From Maricurvus nonylphenolicus (GTDB lineage Bacteria; Pseudomonadota; Gammaproteobacteria; Pseudomonadales; Cellvibrionaceae): a DNA stretch of 64,000 nt. How positions within the stretch are numbered: position 1 is the stretch's first letter; each line of letters begins with the position of its first letter. Shown piece by piece: positions 32,387 through 41,246 of this stretch. Where the stretch lies: the NCBI RefSeq assembly GCF_042854845.1, contig NZ_AP031498.1, positions 744,001 through 808,000 on the forward strand. The letters run 5' to 3'. The notes beneath the pieces were generated by a model. It was not told the DNA's origin. It saw nothing but the letters and a program-made list of their open reading frames with translations, and ran no database searches. Made by a program: the position numbers and the translations under genes.

Positions 32387-33766
32387 TTAAATAATTTCGA
32401 AGTAACGTTGCAGTTCCCAGTCGGTAATATGTTTGTTGTGCTCGCGAGCTTCCCATTCGCGGCTAGCCGCGTAGTGCTGCACAAACTCACTACCGAATAA
32501 CTCACTGGCGGCTTCCGAGTTGCGAAGGGCAGCGGCGGCTTCGGTAATCGAACGGGGCAGTGCCAGTTGTGGAGGATGGTCCTGGTCGTAAGCATTACCC
32601 GTTACCATATCGTCGGGTTCCAGTTGATGCTCGATACCATAGAGCCCGGCACCCAGTGATGCCGCTAACGCGATATAGGGATTGGCATCGGCCGAGCCTA
32701 AACGGAATTCCACCCGTTGGGATTTATCTGAACCTGGGATAACGCGCAACGCGGTGGTGCGGTTTTCACAACCCCAGGTGGCATCGGTCGGTGCCCAAAA
32801 TCCGGGGATTAAACGGGAATAAGCATTAACGGTCTGTGCCATCATCGCCAGCAGTTCTGGCATCAGTTTTTGTTGGCCGGCGATAAAATGGCGTTGCAGT
32901 TTGCTCATATGCATGGGCTGATCAGCATCATAGAAGGCTGAACCGGAACCGTCTTTATGGCGCAGGGACATATGGATATGCCCGGACTGACCCGGGTAGT
33001 CGTTGGACCACTTGGCCATAAAGGTGGCCATCATCTCGCGGCGCTGAGCCCACACCTTGGTAAAGGTTTTAAACAGCGCAGCTTTGTCGGCGGCGGCTTG
33101 GGCGCTATCTACGGCAAGTGCGGCTTCGAGTACGCCGGGGCCAGTTTCGGTATGAATACCCTCAATCGGGAAATCCATTTTTTCGCCCAGCTCCAACAGC
33201 TCTTGGTAGATGTCGGCATGCACAGAATTGCGAATCATGGAGTAGCCGAAGAAACCTGGCGACAGGGGCTCCAGGTTGCGATAGTTCTTTTCCCGTGCCG
33301 AGTGCGGAGTTTCGTTAAACATAAAGAACTCGTACTCAAAAGCTGCATAGGCATCAAAGCCCAGGTCGTCGCATTTTTTCAGCACACGGGCGAGGGTATT
33401 GCGTGGGCAAATCTCGGCGGCTTTGCCGTCAAATTCACAGAGGAATAACAGCATGTCGGGTTCAAAGGGTATATCGCGGCAGCTCTCTGGCAGGACGCGT
33501 ACCGGAGCATCCGGGTAGCCGGTGTGCCAGCCGGTAAAGGTGACATCGGTATTCTCATAGAGTTGGTCTTGGGAGTCCCAGCCCAGCACCACATCGCAAA
33601 AAGCGAAGCCCCCGTCGAGCGAAGAGAAGAACTTCTCTTTGCTCATATACTTGCCACGCATAACCCCATCGTTATCAAACAAACCCACTTTTACATGGGT
33701 AAGCTGGCGTTCTTCGACAATCTTTTTAGCGTCAGCAACGGTTTTCACGTCTCTGGGGGTTAGCAT
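32387..33766 (-). CDS. Glutamine-synthetase family ligase, probable gamma-glutamyl-amine synthetase (PuuA/SpuB/GlnA4-like)
   Basis: A 459-residue glutamine-synthetase fold enzyme. Metal and ATP-binding motifs are AAFEYEFFMF, HTETGPGVLEAAL, SGHIHMSL, ENRTTALRV and RVEFRLGSADANPYIALAA. The adenylylation loop tyrosine of true GlnA is not evident. Such paralogues attach glutamate to an amine using ATP: putrescine (PuuA), other polyamines (SpuB), ethanolamine (Streptomyces GlnA4) or isopropylamine-type substrates (IpuC). Its cluster with an FAD oxidase, aldehyde and alcohol dehydrogenases and a GATase supports that role over nitrogen assimilation. The amine is not identifiable. Confidence 0.85.
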   Translation of the reverse strand: MLTPRDVKTVADAKKIVEERQLTHVKVGLFDNDGVMRGKYMSKEKFFSSLDGGFAFCDVVLGWDSQDQLYENTDVTFTGWHTGYPDAPVRVLPESCRDIPFEPDMLLFLCEFDGKAAEICPRNTLARVLKKCDDLGFDAYAAFEYEFFMFNETPHSAREKNYRNLEPLSPGFFGYSMIRNSVHADIYQELLELGEKMDFPIEGIHTETGPGVLEAALAVDSAQAAADKAALFKTFTKVWAQRREMMATFMAKWSNDYPGQSGHIHMSLRHKDGSGSAFYDADQPMHMSKLQRHFIAGQQKLMPELLAMMAQTVNAYSRLIPGFWAPTDATWGCENRTTALRVIPGSDKSQRVEFRLGSADANPYIALAASLGAGLYGIEHQLEPDDMVTGNAYDQDHPPQLALPRSITEAAAALRNSEAASELFGSEFVQHYAASREWEAREHNKHITDWELQRYFEII

Positions 33767-33900
33767 TCGGGTAGCCTCTTATTTTCGATGGGGTTGTTTT
33801 AAGTATAGATAGGGTATGGCGTACGGGTATTGTCGCTTTGATCAACATGCGCCCATCATTATGTTGGGCGGATATGACAGCTTGTCGTTCGCCAAGGGGA

Positions 33901-35214
33901 TTAAACGTCCTTGCCGGCAGAATATTCCTCATAACCCGCAGCCAGGCTGGCGCCGATATGACGAAACGGCTCTGGAGGCACCCAACTGGGTTGGCTGTGC
34001 TGTTGGATAAAGCTCAGCTCAGGGCTTTCCACGCCAGCGATAAAGTCCGCCATGTAGTGGCCCAGGTAGGTTCCTTTGGCCACACCGGCACCGTTCATAC
34101 CGGCAACGGAATAGGTGTGTTCGCCAATCTGCTCAAACAGGGGATCCTTGTTCAGGGTGATACAAATATTACCTGACCAGGTATATTCAAAACCCGCGTG
34201 GGCCAGGTGGGGGAAGCGATTGACTAGCGACTGCTGGTGTTTTTGCCGCGCTTTGTTAAAGGCCTTGCGATTATCCATTAAGGCCGCACGAATACTGTTG
34301 CGAATCAACAGACGCTTATCGGCTGTAAATCGGATACTGGTGCCCGCCGCATGAGCGGAGCGAATCGCATATTCGTTAATCCCTTTAAACGCTTCCAGCT
34401 CCTTGCCACTTAATGGGCGGGTTATGCTGGAATAGGTAATCATTGGAGCTATACGATTGTTACCGGCTTTTAAACTTTCATTAAAGGCATTAGCCGCAAA
34501 TACAAGCTTGCCCGCACAGATACTGCCGTGATCGAAGTGCAGAGTTGGTGTGCCGTCTAAATCTATACGGCGCACGGGGGCGTTTTCAAACAGGTCGACG
34601 TTGTTCGGCAGGATTTTGGCTAACCCCATAATCAGTGACGCCGGGTTAACAACGACCATGCCTTGGGTGTAAATCGAATGGGTATAAAATTCTGTGCCCA
34701 GTCGCGTGGTAGATTCCGCTTGATCAAGCCGCTCGTAAGGTTCGTTAATCGCATCAAGCATGCGGGCGAAGTTATTCAGTATCGGTATATGTTTGGTTTC
34801 GTGAATTGCGGCGTATTTGCCGCTATCGCACCAGTCCACTGCTAGATTGTGCGCATTCACTTTCTCACGCAAACACTCGATGGCAAACTTGTTTAAGGCA
34901 AAGCTTTGTTGCTCTTTGCTGGCGTTAATATTGTCACCCACGGCACTTAGCGGCAGATCAACAACATAGCCTGAATTTCGCCCTGATGCGCCCTGACCAA
35001 CACGCAAGGCTTCGACGATGGCAATCTTGCTTTGTGGGTAGTGTTCAGCAAGGCGGGAGGCAGTGGCCATACCGGTATAACCTGCACCAATGATGACAAA
35101 GTCATAGTTTGATTGGCCACTGTGGGTTTTACCCAATATCTCATCTTTATAGGGCGACATTTCATACCAGCCGATATCGCCATCGAGCTGCGGGTGTTTT
35201 TTTATGGTATTCAT
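33901..35214 (-). CDS. FAD-dependent amine oxidoreductase (PuuB-like)
   Basis: A 437-residue DAO-family flavoprotein. The FAD-binding Rossmann motif is VIIGAGYTGMATASRLAE, followed by ALRVGQGASGRNSGYV, a pattern typical of PuuB-type gamma-glutamylputrescine oxidases; the C-terminal SVAGMNGAGVAKGTYLG closes the flavin site. It likely oxidises a gamma-glutamylated or free amine to aldehyde plus ammonia and hydrogen peroxide. Its ATG overlaps the MFS transporter stop by four bases, showing translational coupling; a 134-bp gap separates it from the ligase gene. Confidence 0.85.
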   Translation of the reverse strand: MNTIKKHPQLDGDIGWYEMSPYKDEILGKTHSGQSNYDFVIIGAGYTGMATASRLAEHYPQSKIAIVEALRVGQGASGRNSGYVVDLPLSAVGDNINASKEQQSFALNKFAIECLREKVNAHNLAVDWCDSGKYAAIHETKHIPILNNFARMLDAINEPYERLDQAESTTRLGTEFYTHSIYTQGMVVVNPASLIMGLAKILPNNVDLFENAPVRRIDLDGTPTLHFDHGSICAGKLVFAANAFNESLKAGNNRIAPMITYSSITRPLSGKELEAFKGINEYAIRSAHAAGTSIRFTADKRLLIRNSIRAALMDNRKAFNKARQKHQQSLVNRFPHLAHAGFEYTWSGNICITLNKDPLFEQIGEHTYSVAGMNGAGVAKGTYLGHYMADFIAGVESPELSFIQQHSQPSWVPPEPFRHIGASLAAGYEEYSAGKDV

Positions 35215-36617
35215 GGTCTGCTCTCTTCGGTTACGTAGCTCAGCGACGTACGGCTTTCTGGTGAGGTGCTCACGTGAGTACTGGCGCGATCTTTAAGGAT
35301 CTGCTGGTTTTTTTGTTGCCTGATCTTATCAATAGGAAAGTTGATCATTGTTTTCACAATAATCAGATTGAGAATGAGGGACGGCACAATAAAGAGAATT
35401 TTAAATTCAGTGATATCTTCCGCTGTGTTCACCTCGCCGGGAGCAAAACCGATGGCATCCAACACAATATAGGTAAAGCCGATGGCTATGGCGTTACCAA
35501 TTTTGTCGGTCATGCTGTAAATGGCAAAAAATAAACCGGTACGGTTATGGCCGGTTTTTATGGTGTCCTCATCAATCACATCGGCGGCCATTGAGCGCAA
35601 CAAGAATGCGGGAGAGCCCATATAGATACCCATAATCATCATGGTGAGTGCGGTGAGTAGCGGTGATTGCGGAGGTAGAAACCACAGCAGGTTCAGGCTG
35701 AGCGCATAGAGAAACACACAGCCACACAGCATGGCATGTTTACTAAAGCGCCCGCTAATGGAAATGACAATGGGGACTATGGCGATACCGCTGGCAAAGT
35801 TAAGTAGCAAGAAGGCACTGGAGAGCTGACCCAGTTGCAGAATGTCTGAGGCATAGAATAAAAACAGACCGCCGGTAATGCCGACGCTGACGCCTGTGAA
35901 CATACCGCCAATTAATATTTTCCGCATCTCGGCGTTATGCCTGATGATTTCCCAGCTGGCTAAAAGTGAAACATGCGGGGTCTCATGATGATTGGGGCGT
36001 TCGCCGACTTTGGTTACCGCCCAGAGGACAGTGAGTGGCAATAAGATAATCACAAACCAACCCATGGAAGCCATGCGGGCTGCGCCCACATTGTCCGGGT
36101 TGAATTGCTCAATTACTGCCGGTAAACCCAATACGCCGATAGCGCCGATTAGAATAGCGATTTCACGGACACCCTGAATACGAGAGCGTTCGTGGTATTG
36201 GGGGGACAGCTCTGCGCCCCAGGCCATGTGCGAGACTGATAACAGCGTCCAGGCGATATACATAATCAGCATCCAGGTGATCAGGTAGAACGCAGTCACA
36301 TCGTCCGGGTTGGGTAAGAACAGCTTCCAGGCTGCCAGAACCATAATCGGCACCGACAGTGCAATCCAATGCCGGCGTCGGCCCCAGCGAGACGGAAAAC
36401 GATCAGACAAAACACCCAGAACCGGGTCGGTAATGACATCCCAAATACGGGCGAGCATAAACACGACGCCCACCACGGTAAGCCCCAGGCCCATATCCTG
36501 AGCGTAGAAGGGTGGCAGGTAAATCGCGACGGGAACACCCATGGCGGCGATGGGTATCGCGGGGCTGGCATAGGCCAGTAATGCGCCCGATTTTAATCGT
36601 CCGGATTTGTGATGCAA
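35211..36617 (-). CDS. MFS transporter of the GPH (sodium/sugar symporter) type
   Basis: About 468 residues with twelve predicted membrane helices and the GPH-family loop GVLSDRFPSRWGRRRHWI between helices 2 and 3. I place the start at the TTG at 36615-36617 because GGGAGG lies five bases upstream; an in-frame ATG at 36644 has no ribosome site and would add nine residues. GPH carriers usually move sugars or glucuronides, so import of the cluster's amine or a conjugate is inference from its position as first structural gene and its ATGA overlap with the oxidase. Confidence 0.8.
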   Translation of the reverse strand: MHHKSGRLKSGALLAYASPAIPIAAMGVPVAIYLPPFYAQDMGLGLTVVGVVFMLARIWDVITDPVLGVLSDRFPSRWGRRRHWIALSVPIMVLAAWKLFLPNPDDVTAFYLITWMLIMYIAWTLLSVSHMAWGAELSPQYHERSRIQGVREIAILIGAIGVLGLPAVIEQFNPDNVGAARMASMGWFVIILLPLTVLWAVTKVGERPNHHETPHVSLLASWEIIRHNAEMRKILIGGMFTGVSVGITGGLFLFYASDILQLGQLSSAFLLLNFASGIAIVPIVISISGRFSKHAMLCGCVFLYALSLNLLWFLPPQSPLLTALTMMIMGIYMGSPAFLLRSMAADVIDEDTIKTGHNRTGLFFAIYSMTDKIGNAIAIGFTYIVLDAIGFAPGEVNTAEDITEFKILFIVPSLILNLIIVKTMINFPIDKIRQQKNQQILKDRASTHVSTSPESRTSLSYVTEESRP

Positions 36618-36685
36618 GAAAACCTCCCACCAGGAAAAGTGCATACTGTGGTGAGATTATTCTAGGGAAATGGCGTTGGTGTAGC

Positions 36686-36729
36686 CTGACAATAGAAGAC
36701 TAAAAACAGACAATATGTGTCATTGTCAG
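36686..36729. promoter_or_regulatory. Candidate AraC-type operator of the amine cluster
   Basis: GACAAT occurs at 36688-36693 and again at 36709-36714, exactly 21 bp apart, and its complement ATTGTC at 36722-36727. CTGACAAT (36686-36693) and ATTGTCAG (36722-36729) are a perfect 8-bp inverted pair. Direct repeats two helical turns apart are the usual AraC-family binding layout, and the site lies between the AraC gene and the transporter gene. Confidence 0.45.
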
Positions 36730-36786
36730 AATGCAGTGTGTCCCTGAGAGACAGCTACTTTAATGGGCGAGTACTGTGGTGAGTGC

Positions 36787-37809
36787 TTAATGGGGAGAAT
36801 GCTGTTTACGGTATTCCAGAGGTTTGCTGCCGGTTAAGCGCTTAAAAGCCCTGTCAAAGGCACTGGAATCGGCGTAGCCCAGTTTGTGGGCCAACTCGGT
36901 AATACTGGCACTGGTTTTTGACAGGCTTTCCTTGGCAATATGCAGCACAATTTCTTCACGCAGGGCGTTAAAGGTCGTGCCGTTTTCACTTAATCGGCGG
37001 TGCATGGTGCGACGGCTCATACCCAGTTCGGAGGCCACATTGTCGGCGGTGATTTCGGTGTTGCCGAGATTGGAGCTTATAAGCAGACGGATATGATCCA
37101 GCAGGGAATCCGAGACTATATGATCTTTCAGTGTTTGCAGTACCTGATTTTCCAGTAACTCTAAAAGCTTGGGGTCAAAGTCATTATTGGCGTACTGCAT
37201 TAAATCTTTGGGAAAGCTGACACCGCTAAAAAAGTGGTCGAAAATCACCTCGCCCCCCAAGGGGAAATCTTTTAACACCTCAGCAGGCGGCTGTGAGTGT
37301 TCGAAATAAATACGTTCGGGCTGCCAGTGATCATCCTGCAAAATATGTCGAATCATCAGGATATATTGTGTGATTGTCATTTCCATCGACTGACGGGTTT
37401 TCTCTGGTGAGCTATTGGATATTTGATAGGTCAGAATACAGTTATCACTTTCTTCTATCAGTGAAGTACTGGCTTCTGGAGTGAGAATCACAATGTAGTT
37501 GTGGAGCAATTCCAGTGCGCGTTCAAAGGTTGGCGCGTTGCGTAGCATATAGCCCAGCATACCCAAGTCGCTGGTCTGGCAGGCCAGTCCCATCTCAATT
37601 CCCAGGTAAGGCCTGTTGCTGGTTTCGGCCGCCAATTCCATCAGCTCATAATACTTAATCATGCTGATACTGCCGTTATCGGCTTCAACAACATCGTCGC
37701 TGATATTCAGCTGTTTATAGATATCAGTGGTATCAATGGAAAGACGCTGGAATTCCTGATGGAAGCGACGAATGTCGGGTTTTTGCGATTGAGTTTGTTG
37801 TTGTCTCAT
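36787..37809 (-). CDS. AraC family transcriptional regulator of the amine cluster
   Basis: A 340-residue regulator with an N-terminal ligand-binding domain of the type found in OruR/ArgR-like AraC proteins (about residues 25-205) and a C-terminal double HTH (about 235-335; ADNVASELGMSRRTMHRRLSENG and ITELAHKLGYADSSAFDRAFKRLTG). It is transcribed in the same direction as the gamma-glutamyl-amine cluster and lies directly upstream of it with a likely operator in between. The inducer is presumably the amine or a derivative. Confidence 0.85.
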   Translation of the reverse strand: MRQQQTQSQKPDIRRFHQEFQRLSIDTTDIYKQLNISDDVVEADNGSISMIKYYELMELAAETSNRPYLGIEMGLACQTSDLGMLGYMLRNAPTFERALELLHNYIVILTPEASTSLIEESDNCILTYQISNSSPEKTRQSMEMTITQYILMIRHILQDDHWQPERIYFEHSQPPAEVLKDFPLGGEVIFDHFFSGVSFPKDLMQYANNDFDPKLLELLENQVLQTLKDHIVSDSLLDHIRLLISSNLGNTEITADNVASELGMSRRTMHRRLSENGTTFNALREEIVLHIAKESLSKTSASITELAHKLGYADSSAFDRAFKRLTGSKPLEYRKQHSPH

Positions 37810-37953
37810 TGACTACGCCTTACCAACACCTGAGTGAAGTATGGCACATATTATCAATTTTTAGGCGAGCTTTGCAAAGCAGCAAGAACGTGCTTTCCAT
37901 AGAATGGCTGTGGTGGATAACCCTTAAATAGCTAATAAGTAATAGGTATAAGC

Positions 37954-38982
37954 ATGAGTGTTTTTAATCACGAAGAATTCAGTGGCCACGAGCAGGTTGT
38001 TTTTGTATCTGATCAGTCCAGTGGTTTAAAAGCCATCATTGCCCTGCATGATACAACGCTCGGTATTGCCGCTGGTGGTATTCGCATGCGTGCTTATGAG
38101 GATAGCGAACAGGCGCTGGCTGATGTACTGCGTTTAAGTCGAGGTATGACCTATAAATCGGCACTTGCAGGTTTGCCATTAGGTGGAGGAAAAACAGTAG
38201 TCATCGGAGATCCTGCAACAGCGAAAACACCGGAGTTGTTAGAAGCCCTGGGCAAAGCTATCGACAGTTTAGGTGGCCGTTACAGTGCGGGTGAAGATGT
38301 TGGTATGGGTGATGAAGATATGGAAGTTATTGCTCGTCAAACCTCTTACGTGGCTCGCGGTGAGGCGGCAGATACCGCACCGGATACAGCAAAGGGTGTG
38401 TACCTGGCGATGCAAACGGCTGTGCGTAATAAGCTTTCGCGCGATACGATGGCCGGCGTACAAGTTGCGATTCAAGGCATGGGTAAAGTGGCGTTTCACC
38501 TGGCTGAATTACTGGTAAATGATGGTGCGAAAGTTGTTGCTACTGATATTGATCAAGCAGTTCTTGATCGAGCAGTGACAGAATTAGGTGTTGAAACCGT
38601 AAGCCCTGAAGAGATTACCTATCTTGATGTAGATGTGTTTGCGCCTTGTGCCCTCGGAGCCATTCTGAACAATGAATCAATCCCCCAGATACAAGCCAGC
38701 ATCATTTGTGGCGCGGCGAATAATCAATTAGCAAAACCTGAGCATGATCAGTTGCTCAGGGAGCACGATATTTTATTTATGCCGGATTATGCGATTAATG
38801 CGGGCGGTATTATTTCTGGCGCTTGTCGCTTTGCGGGTTTGGATGATGCCACCCGAGAGGCCATGCTCGCTAAAATCTCGACCACCAGTCAGCAAATTAT
38901 CGATCTGGCCGACGAACAGAATATTGGTACTCAGCTGGCGGCAGATCAATTAGCCGAACAAATCATCACCGCGGCTAAGTAG
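37954..38982 (+). CDS. Leucine dehydrogenase (Glu/Leu/Phe/Val dehydrogenase family)
   Basis: A 342-residue NAD-dependent oxidative deaminase. Lys68 in MTYKSALAG and catalytic Lys80 in LPLGGGKTVV occupy exactly the numbering of Bacillus leucine dehydrogenase, and the NAD domain carries VQVAIQGMGKVAFHLAELL. It converts leucine, valine or isoleucine reversibly to the 2-oxo acid and ammonia. It is divergent from the AraC regulator and ends at its own terminator. Valine or phenylalanine preference cannot be excluded. Confidence 0.85.
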   Translation: MSVFNHEEFSGHEQVVFVSDQSSGLKAIIALHDTTLGIAAGGIRMRAYEDSEQALADVLRLSRGMTYKSALAGLPLGGGKTVVIGDPATAKTPELLEALGKAIDSLGGRYSAGEDVGMGDEDMEVIARQTSYVARGEAADTAPDTAKGVYLAMQTAVRNKLSRDTMAGVQVAIQGMGKVAFHLAELLVNDGAKVVATDIDQAVLDRAVTELGVETVSPEEITYLDVDVFAPCALGAILNNESIPQIQASIICGAANNQLAKPEHDQLLREHDILFMPDYAINAGGIISGACRFAGLDDATREAMLAKISTTSQQIIDLADEQNIGTQLAADQLAEQIITAAK

Positions 38983-39058
38983 CTACTCTCAACTTTTATC
39001 AAGGAAACGCGCTGAACATCTCTCTCTCCGTTTTATGCTCATTTAGCGCATTGCCTTA

Positions 39059-39087
39059 ACCCCCCATCAGTTTGATGGGGGTTCTTT
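39059..39087 (+). terminator. Intrinsic terminator of the leucine dehydrogenase gene
   Basis: CCCCCATCA (39061-39069) and TGATGGGGG (39073-39081) form a perfect 9-bp stem with a 3-nt loop, followed by a T-rich tract. Confidence 0.85.
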
Positions 39088-39103
39088 ATTCACTTTATCC
39101 TTT

Positions 39104-40198
39104 ATGTCTGCACACACTATGTCTACTGATATTGAAATTATTGATGCTCACTTTCACCAGTGGGATCCAGCCAATACTCCGCATGCCTTGCGTCCATTAG
39201 CCAAACTGTTGGGGTGGAACCCATCGCTGTACCACTGGGCAGCCAAAAAGGCGATGCCTGCATCGTTAGTTTCATCATTAGGTGGGCGGGTCGATCATTT
39301 ATGCCAGCCATATTTACCACAGAATTATCAGCGTGATATCAACGGTCATAATGTCATTGCCGGTGTTTGTACGCCCTATAGTTGGCAGGTGAAATCCGAA
39401 CCTGAGCGGGCACAGGAAACGGCTTATCTTCACAATCTTTATGCCTCCAAACCCGCTGATGTAACAGTAGAGTTAGGCGCTATTGTCGGTAATGCGCATT
39501 TAGAAAAGACTGACAGTTTAAGAGGCGTGTTGGCTGCGCATCAACAGGCTAGCCCCAAGTTTGCTGGCATTCGGGATATGATCGATTGGAGTGATGACCC
39601 CGCATTGGCGCATCACGCTCGGGAAAAGAATATCCATAAAAGTAAAGCGTGGCTGCAGGGGATGGAGATTTTAGCCGAGCATGACTTGCTTTTTGATGCG
39701 TTTGTTTTGCATCACCAGTTACATGAATTTAGCGAGTTAGCTAAGCAATTCCCTGATACCACCATGATTCTCAGTCATGCGGGTACGCCGGTAGGCGTGA
39801 TGGGGCCCTATGCCGGTTACGGTGAAACGCCCGAGCAGCGTGATCGTATTTTGAAAGAGTGGCAGGCAGGTATGGCTCGCCTGGCTGAAAACCCGAATGT
39901 GGTTGTTAAGTTAACGGGGCTGTTTCTTGCCAAATTGGGTTGGGGTTTGCAGTACCGTAAAGATGCACCGACAGCGACTGAGCTTGTAGATCGTTTACAA
40001 CCTCTGGTCGATTTTGTTATCGAGCAGTTTGGTGTAGAGCGTTGTATGTTCGGTTCGCACTTTGCCCCTGATCGCACGTCAATCAGTTATTCGCAGCTCT
40101 ACGATGTTTATAAACAAATAATACAGGGACGGCCTCTAGAGCATCAGCAAAAGTTATTAGCAGACAATGCTCGGCGGGTGTATCGAATCAAGCTGTAA
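39104..40198 (+). CDS. Amidohydrolase family (Amidohydro_2) protein
   Basis: A 364-residue TIM-barrel metal-dependent hydrolase. The metal-binding HxH is in IDAHFHQWDP; further family positions are MILSHAGTPVG, KLTGLF and MFGSHFAPDRTS, ending NARRVYRIKL. Relatives include lactonases such as 2-pyrone-4,6-dicarboxylate and rhamnonate-type lactonases and decarboxylases. The canonical SDFP or SNFP near the C-terminus reads SHFAPD here, a divergent site. No clear ribosome site decides between ATG at 39104 and 39119. Substrate unknown; neighbours do not suggest one. Confidence 0.75.
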   Translation: MSAHTMSTDIEIIDAHFHQWDPANTPHALRPLAKLLGWNPSLYHWAAKKAMPASLVSSLGGRVDHLCQPYLPQNYQRDINGHNVIAGVCTPYSWQVKSEPERAQETAYLHNLYASKPADVTVELGAIVGNAHLEKTDSLRGVLAAHQQASPKFAGIRDMIDWSDDPALAHHAREKNIHKSKAWLQGMEILAEHDLLFDAFVLHHQLHEFSELAKQFPDTTMILSHAGTPVGVMGPYAGYGETPEQRDRILKEWQAGMARLAENPNVVVKLTGLFLAKLGWGLQYRKDAPTATELVDRLQPLVDFVIEQFGVERCMFGSHFAPDRTSISYSQLYDVYKQIIQGRPLEHQQKLLADNARRVYRIKL

Positions 40199-40295
40199 CA
40201 GGTAGTGTTTCCAGGGATGGATCTTGGTCACAGATGGAAGCCAGGGTATGCCGGGTATATACTTCAGGGGAACTTAATAAAACCCCGGTGTTGTT

Positions 40296-41189
40296 ATGTC
40301 AGGTTTTAGCCGAGCTGCATTTCTTGTGGCTTTGCTTGGTGCTCTGTTACCTTTCCATTCATCTTCTAATACTGGGGCTGACACCCAACAGTCCCGTCCT
40401 CTTGTGGCTGCTGTTTATCAGGAACTACAACCCTTTAGTTATATCGATAAAGACGGACAGGCATCCGGTATATTAATTGAGTTTCTGGAATTACTTTCGG
40501 AGAAAATGGGTGAGGGCATTGAGTATAGAGCCTTGCCGCATGGAAGAATTATTGCGGAATTGGTATCTGCAGAGGTCGATATAGCATTGGTTTTGATGAT
40601 CCCGGGAGAGATCGATTTGCCCCCGGTGGATTCGGTGAAAGTGACGCCAGGGCCAATCTTTAAGATGCCTTTGAACTATTACATAAATGCTAGACGACGC
40701 CCTCAAAAACCTTATCCAGAAACGATTGAACTCTTGTCCGATTTATCGGGCTTTCGTGCAGGTTTCCTAAGAGCGGGTTCCTCTGATGCTCATACGTCCC
40801 TTCAGAAGAAAAAGTATGTGGTTTATTTCAATTCCAACGAGAGCATGGTCAAGTCTCTTTTGGCGGGGCGAATAGATTTTGCCTTGATGGATCCGCTAAC
40901 CGTCCGTTATTGGAATGACAGGTTATCCGCTGACATGGTGATGAAATACCCGGTGATCGAAGCTTCTATCCACCTCGGGTTTTCCAGTCAGAAGCTAACA
41001 GAAAAGGCCGACTTGTTATGTCGTGATTTCTGGGCCAAATTGGTTGAGCTAAAGCGTCAGGGTGAGTTGATCAGGCATTTTAGCGATTATAACCTGGCGT
41101 CGTTTGGCACAAACCTGCTACCCCGTATTGAGAAAGCTACTGCCTGCACCAGCATCCGGCAGCTCATATCTTCAGCAGAAAAACCCTAA
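40296..41189 (+). CDS. Family-3 solute-binding-like exported protein
   Basis: A 297-residue protein with a signal peptide (AAFLVALLGALLPFHSSS) and a single SBP_bac_3-type domain: PLVAAVYQELQPFSYIDKDGQASGILIEFLELLSEKMG, then GRIIAELVSAEVDIALVL and SMVKSLLAGRIDFALMDP. No ABC permease or ATPase is next to it, so it may be an orphan binding protein or sensor subunit. Its usual ligands would be amino acids, but none can be assigned. A 57-bp gap separates it from the next gene. Confidence 0.7.
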   Translation: MSGFSRAAFLVALLGALLPFHSSSNTGADTQQSRPLVAAVYQELQPFSYIDKDGQASGILIEFLELLSEKMGEGIEYRALPHGRIIAELVSAEVDIALVLMIPGEIDLPPVDSVKVTPGPIFKMPLNYYINARRRPQKPYPETIELLSDLSGFRAGFLRAGSSDAHTSLQKKKYVVYFNSNESMVKSLLAGRIDFALMDPLTVRYWNDRLSADMVMKYPVIEASIHLGFSSQKLTEKADLLCRDFWAKLVELKRQGELIRHFSDYNLASFGTNLLPRIEKATACTSIRQLISSAEKP

Positions 41190-41246
41190 AGTTATTCCTC
41201 TTGAGGTCGATAAGTCTGGACTACCCCAGATTTATCGAGGGATGAC

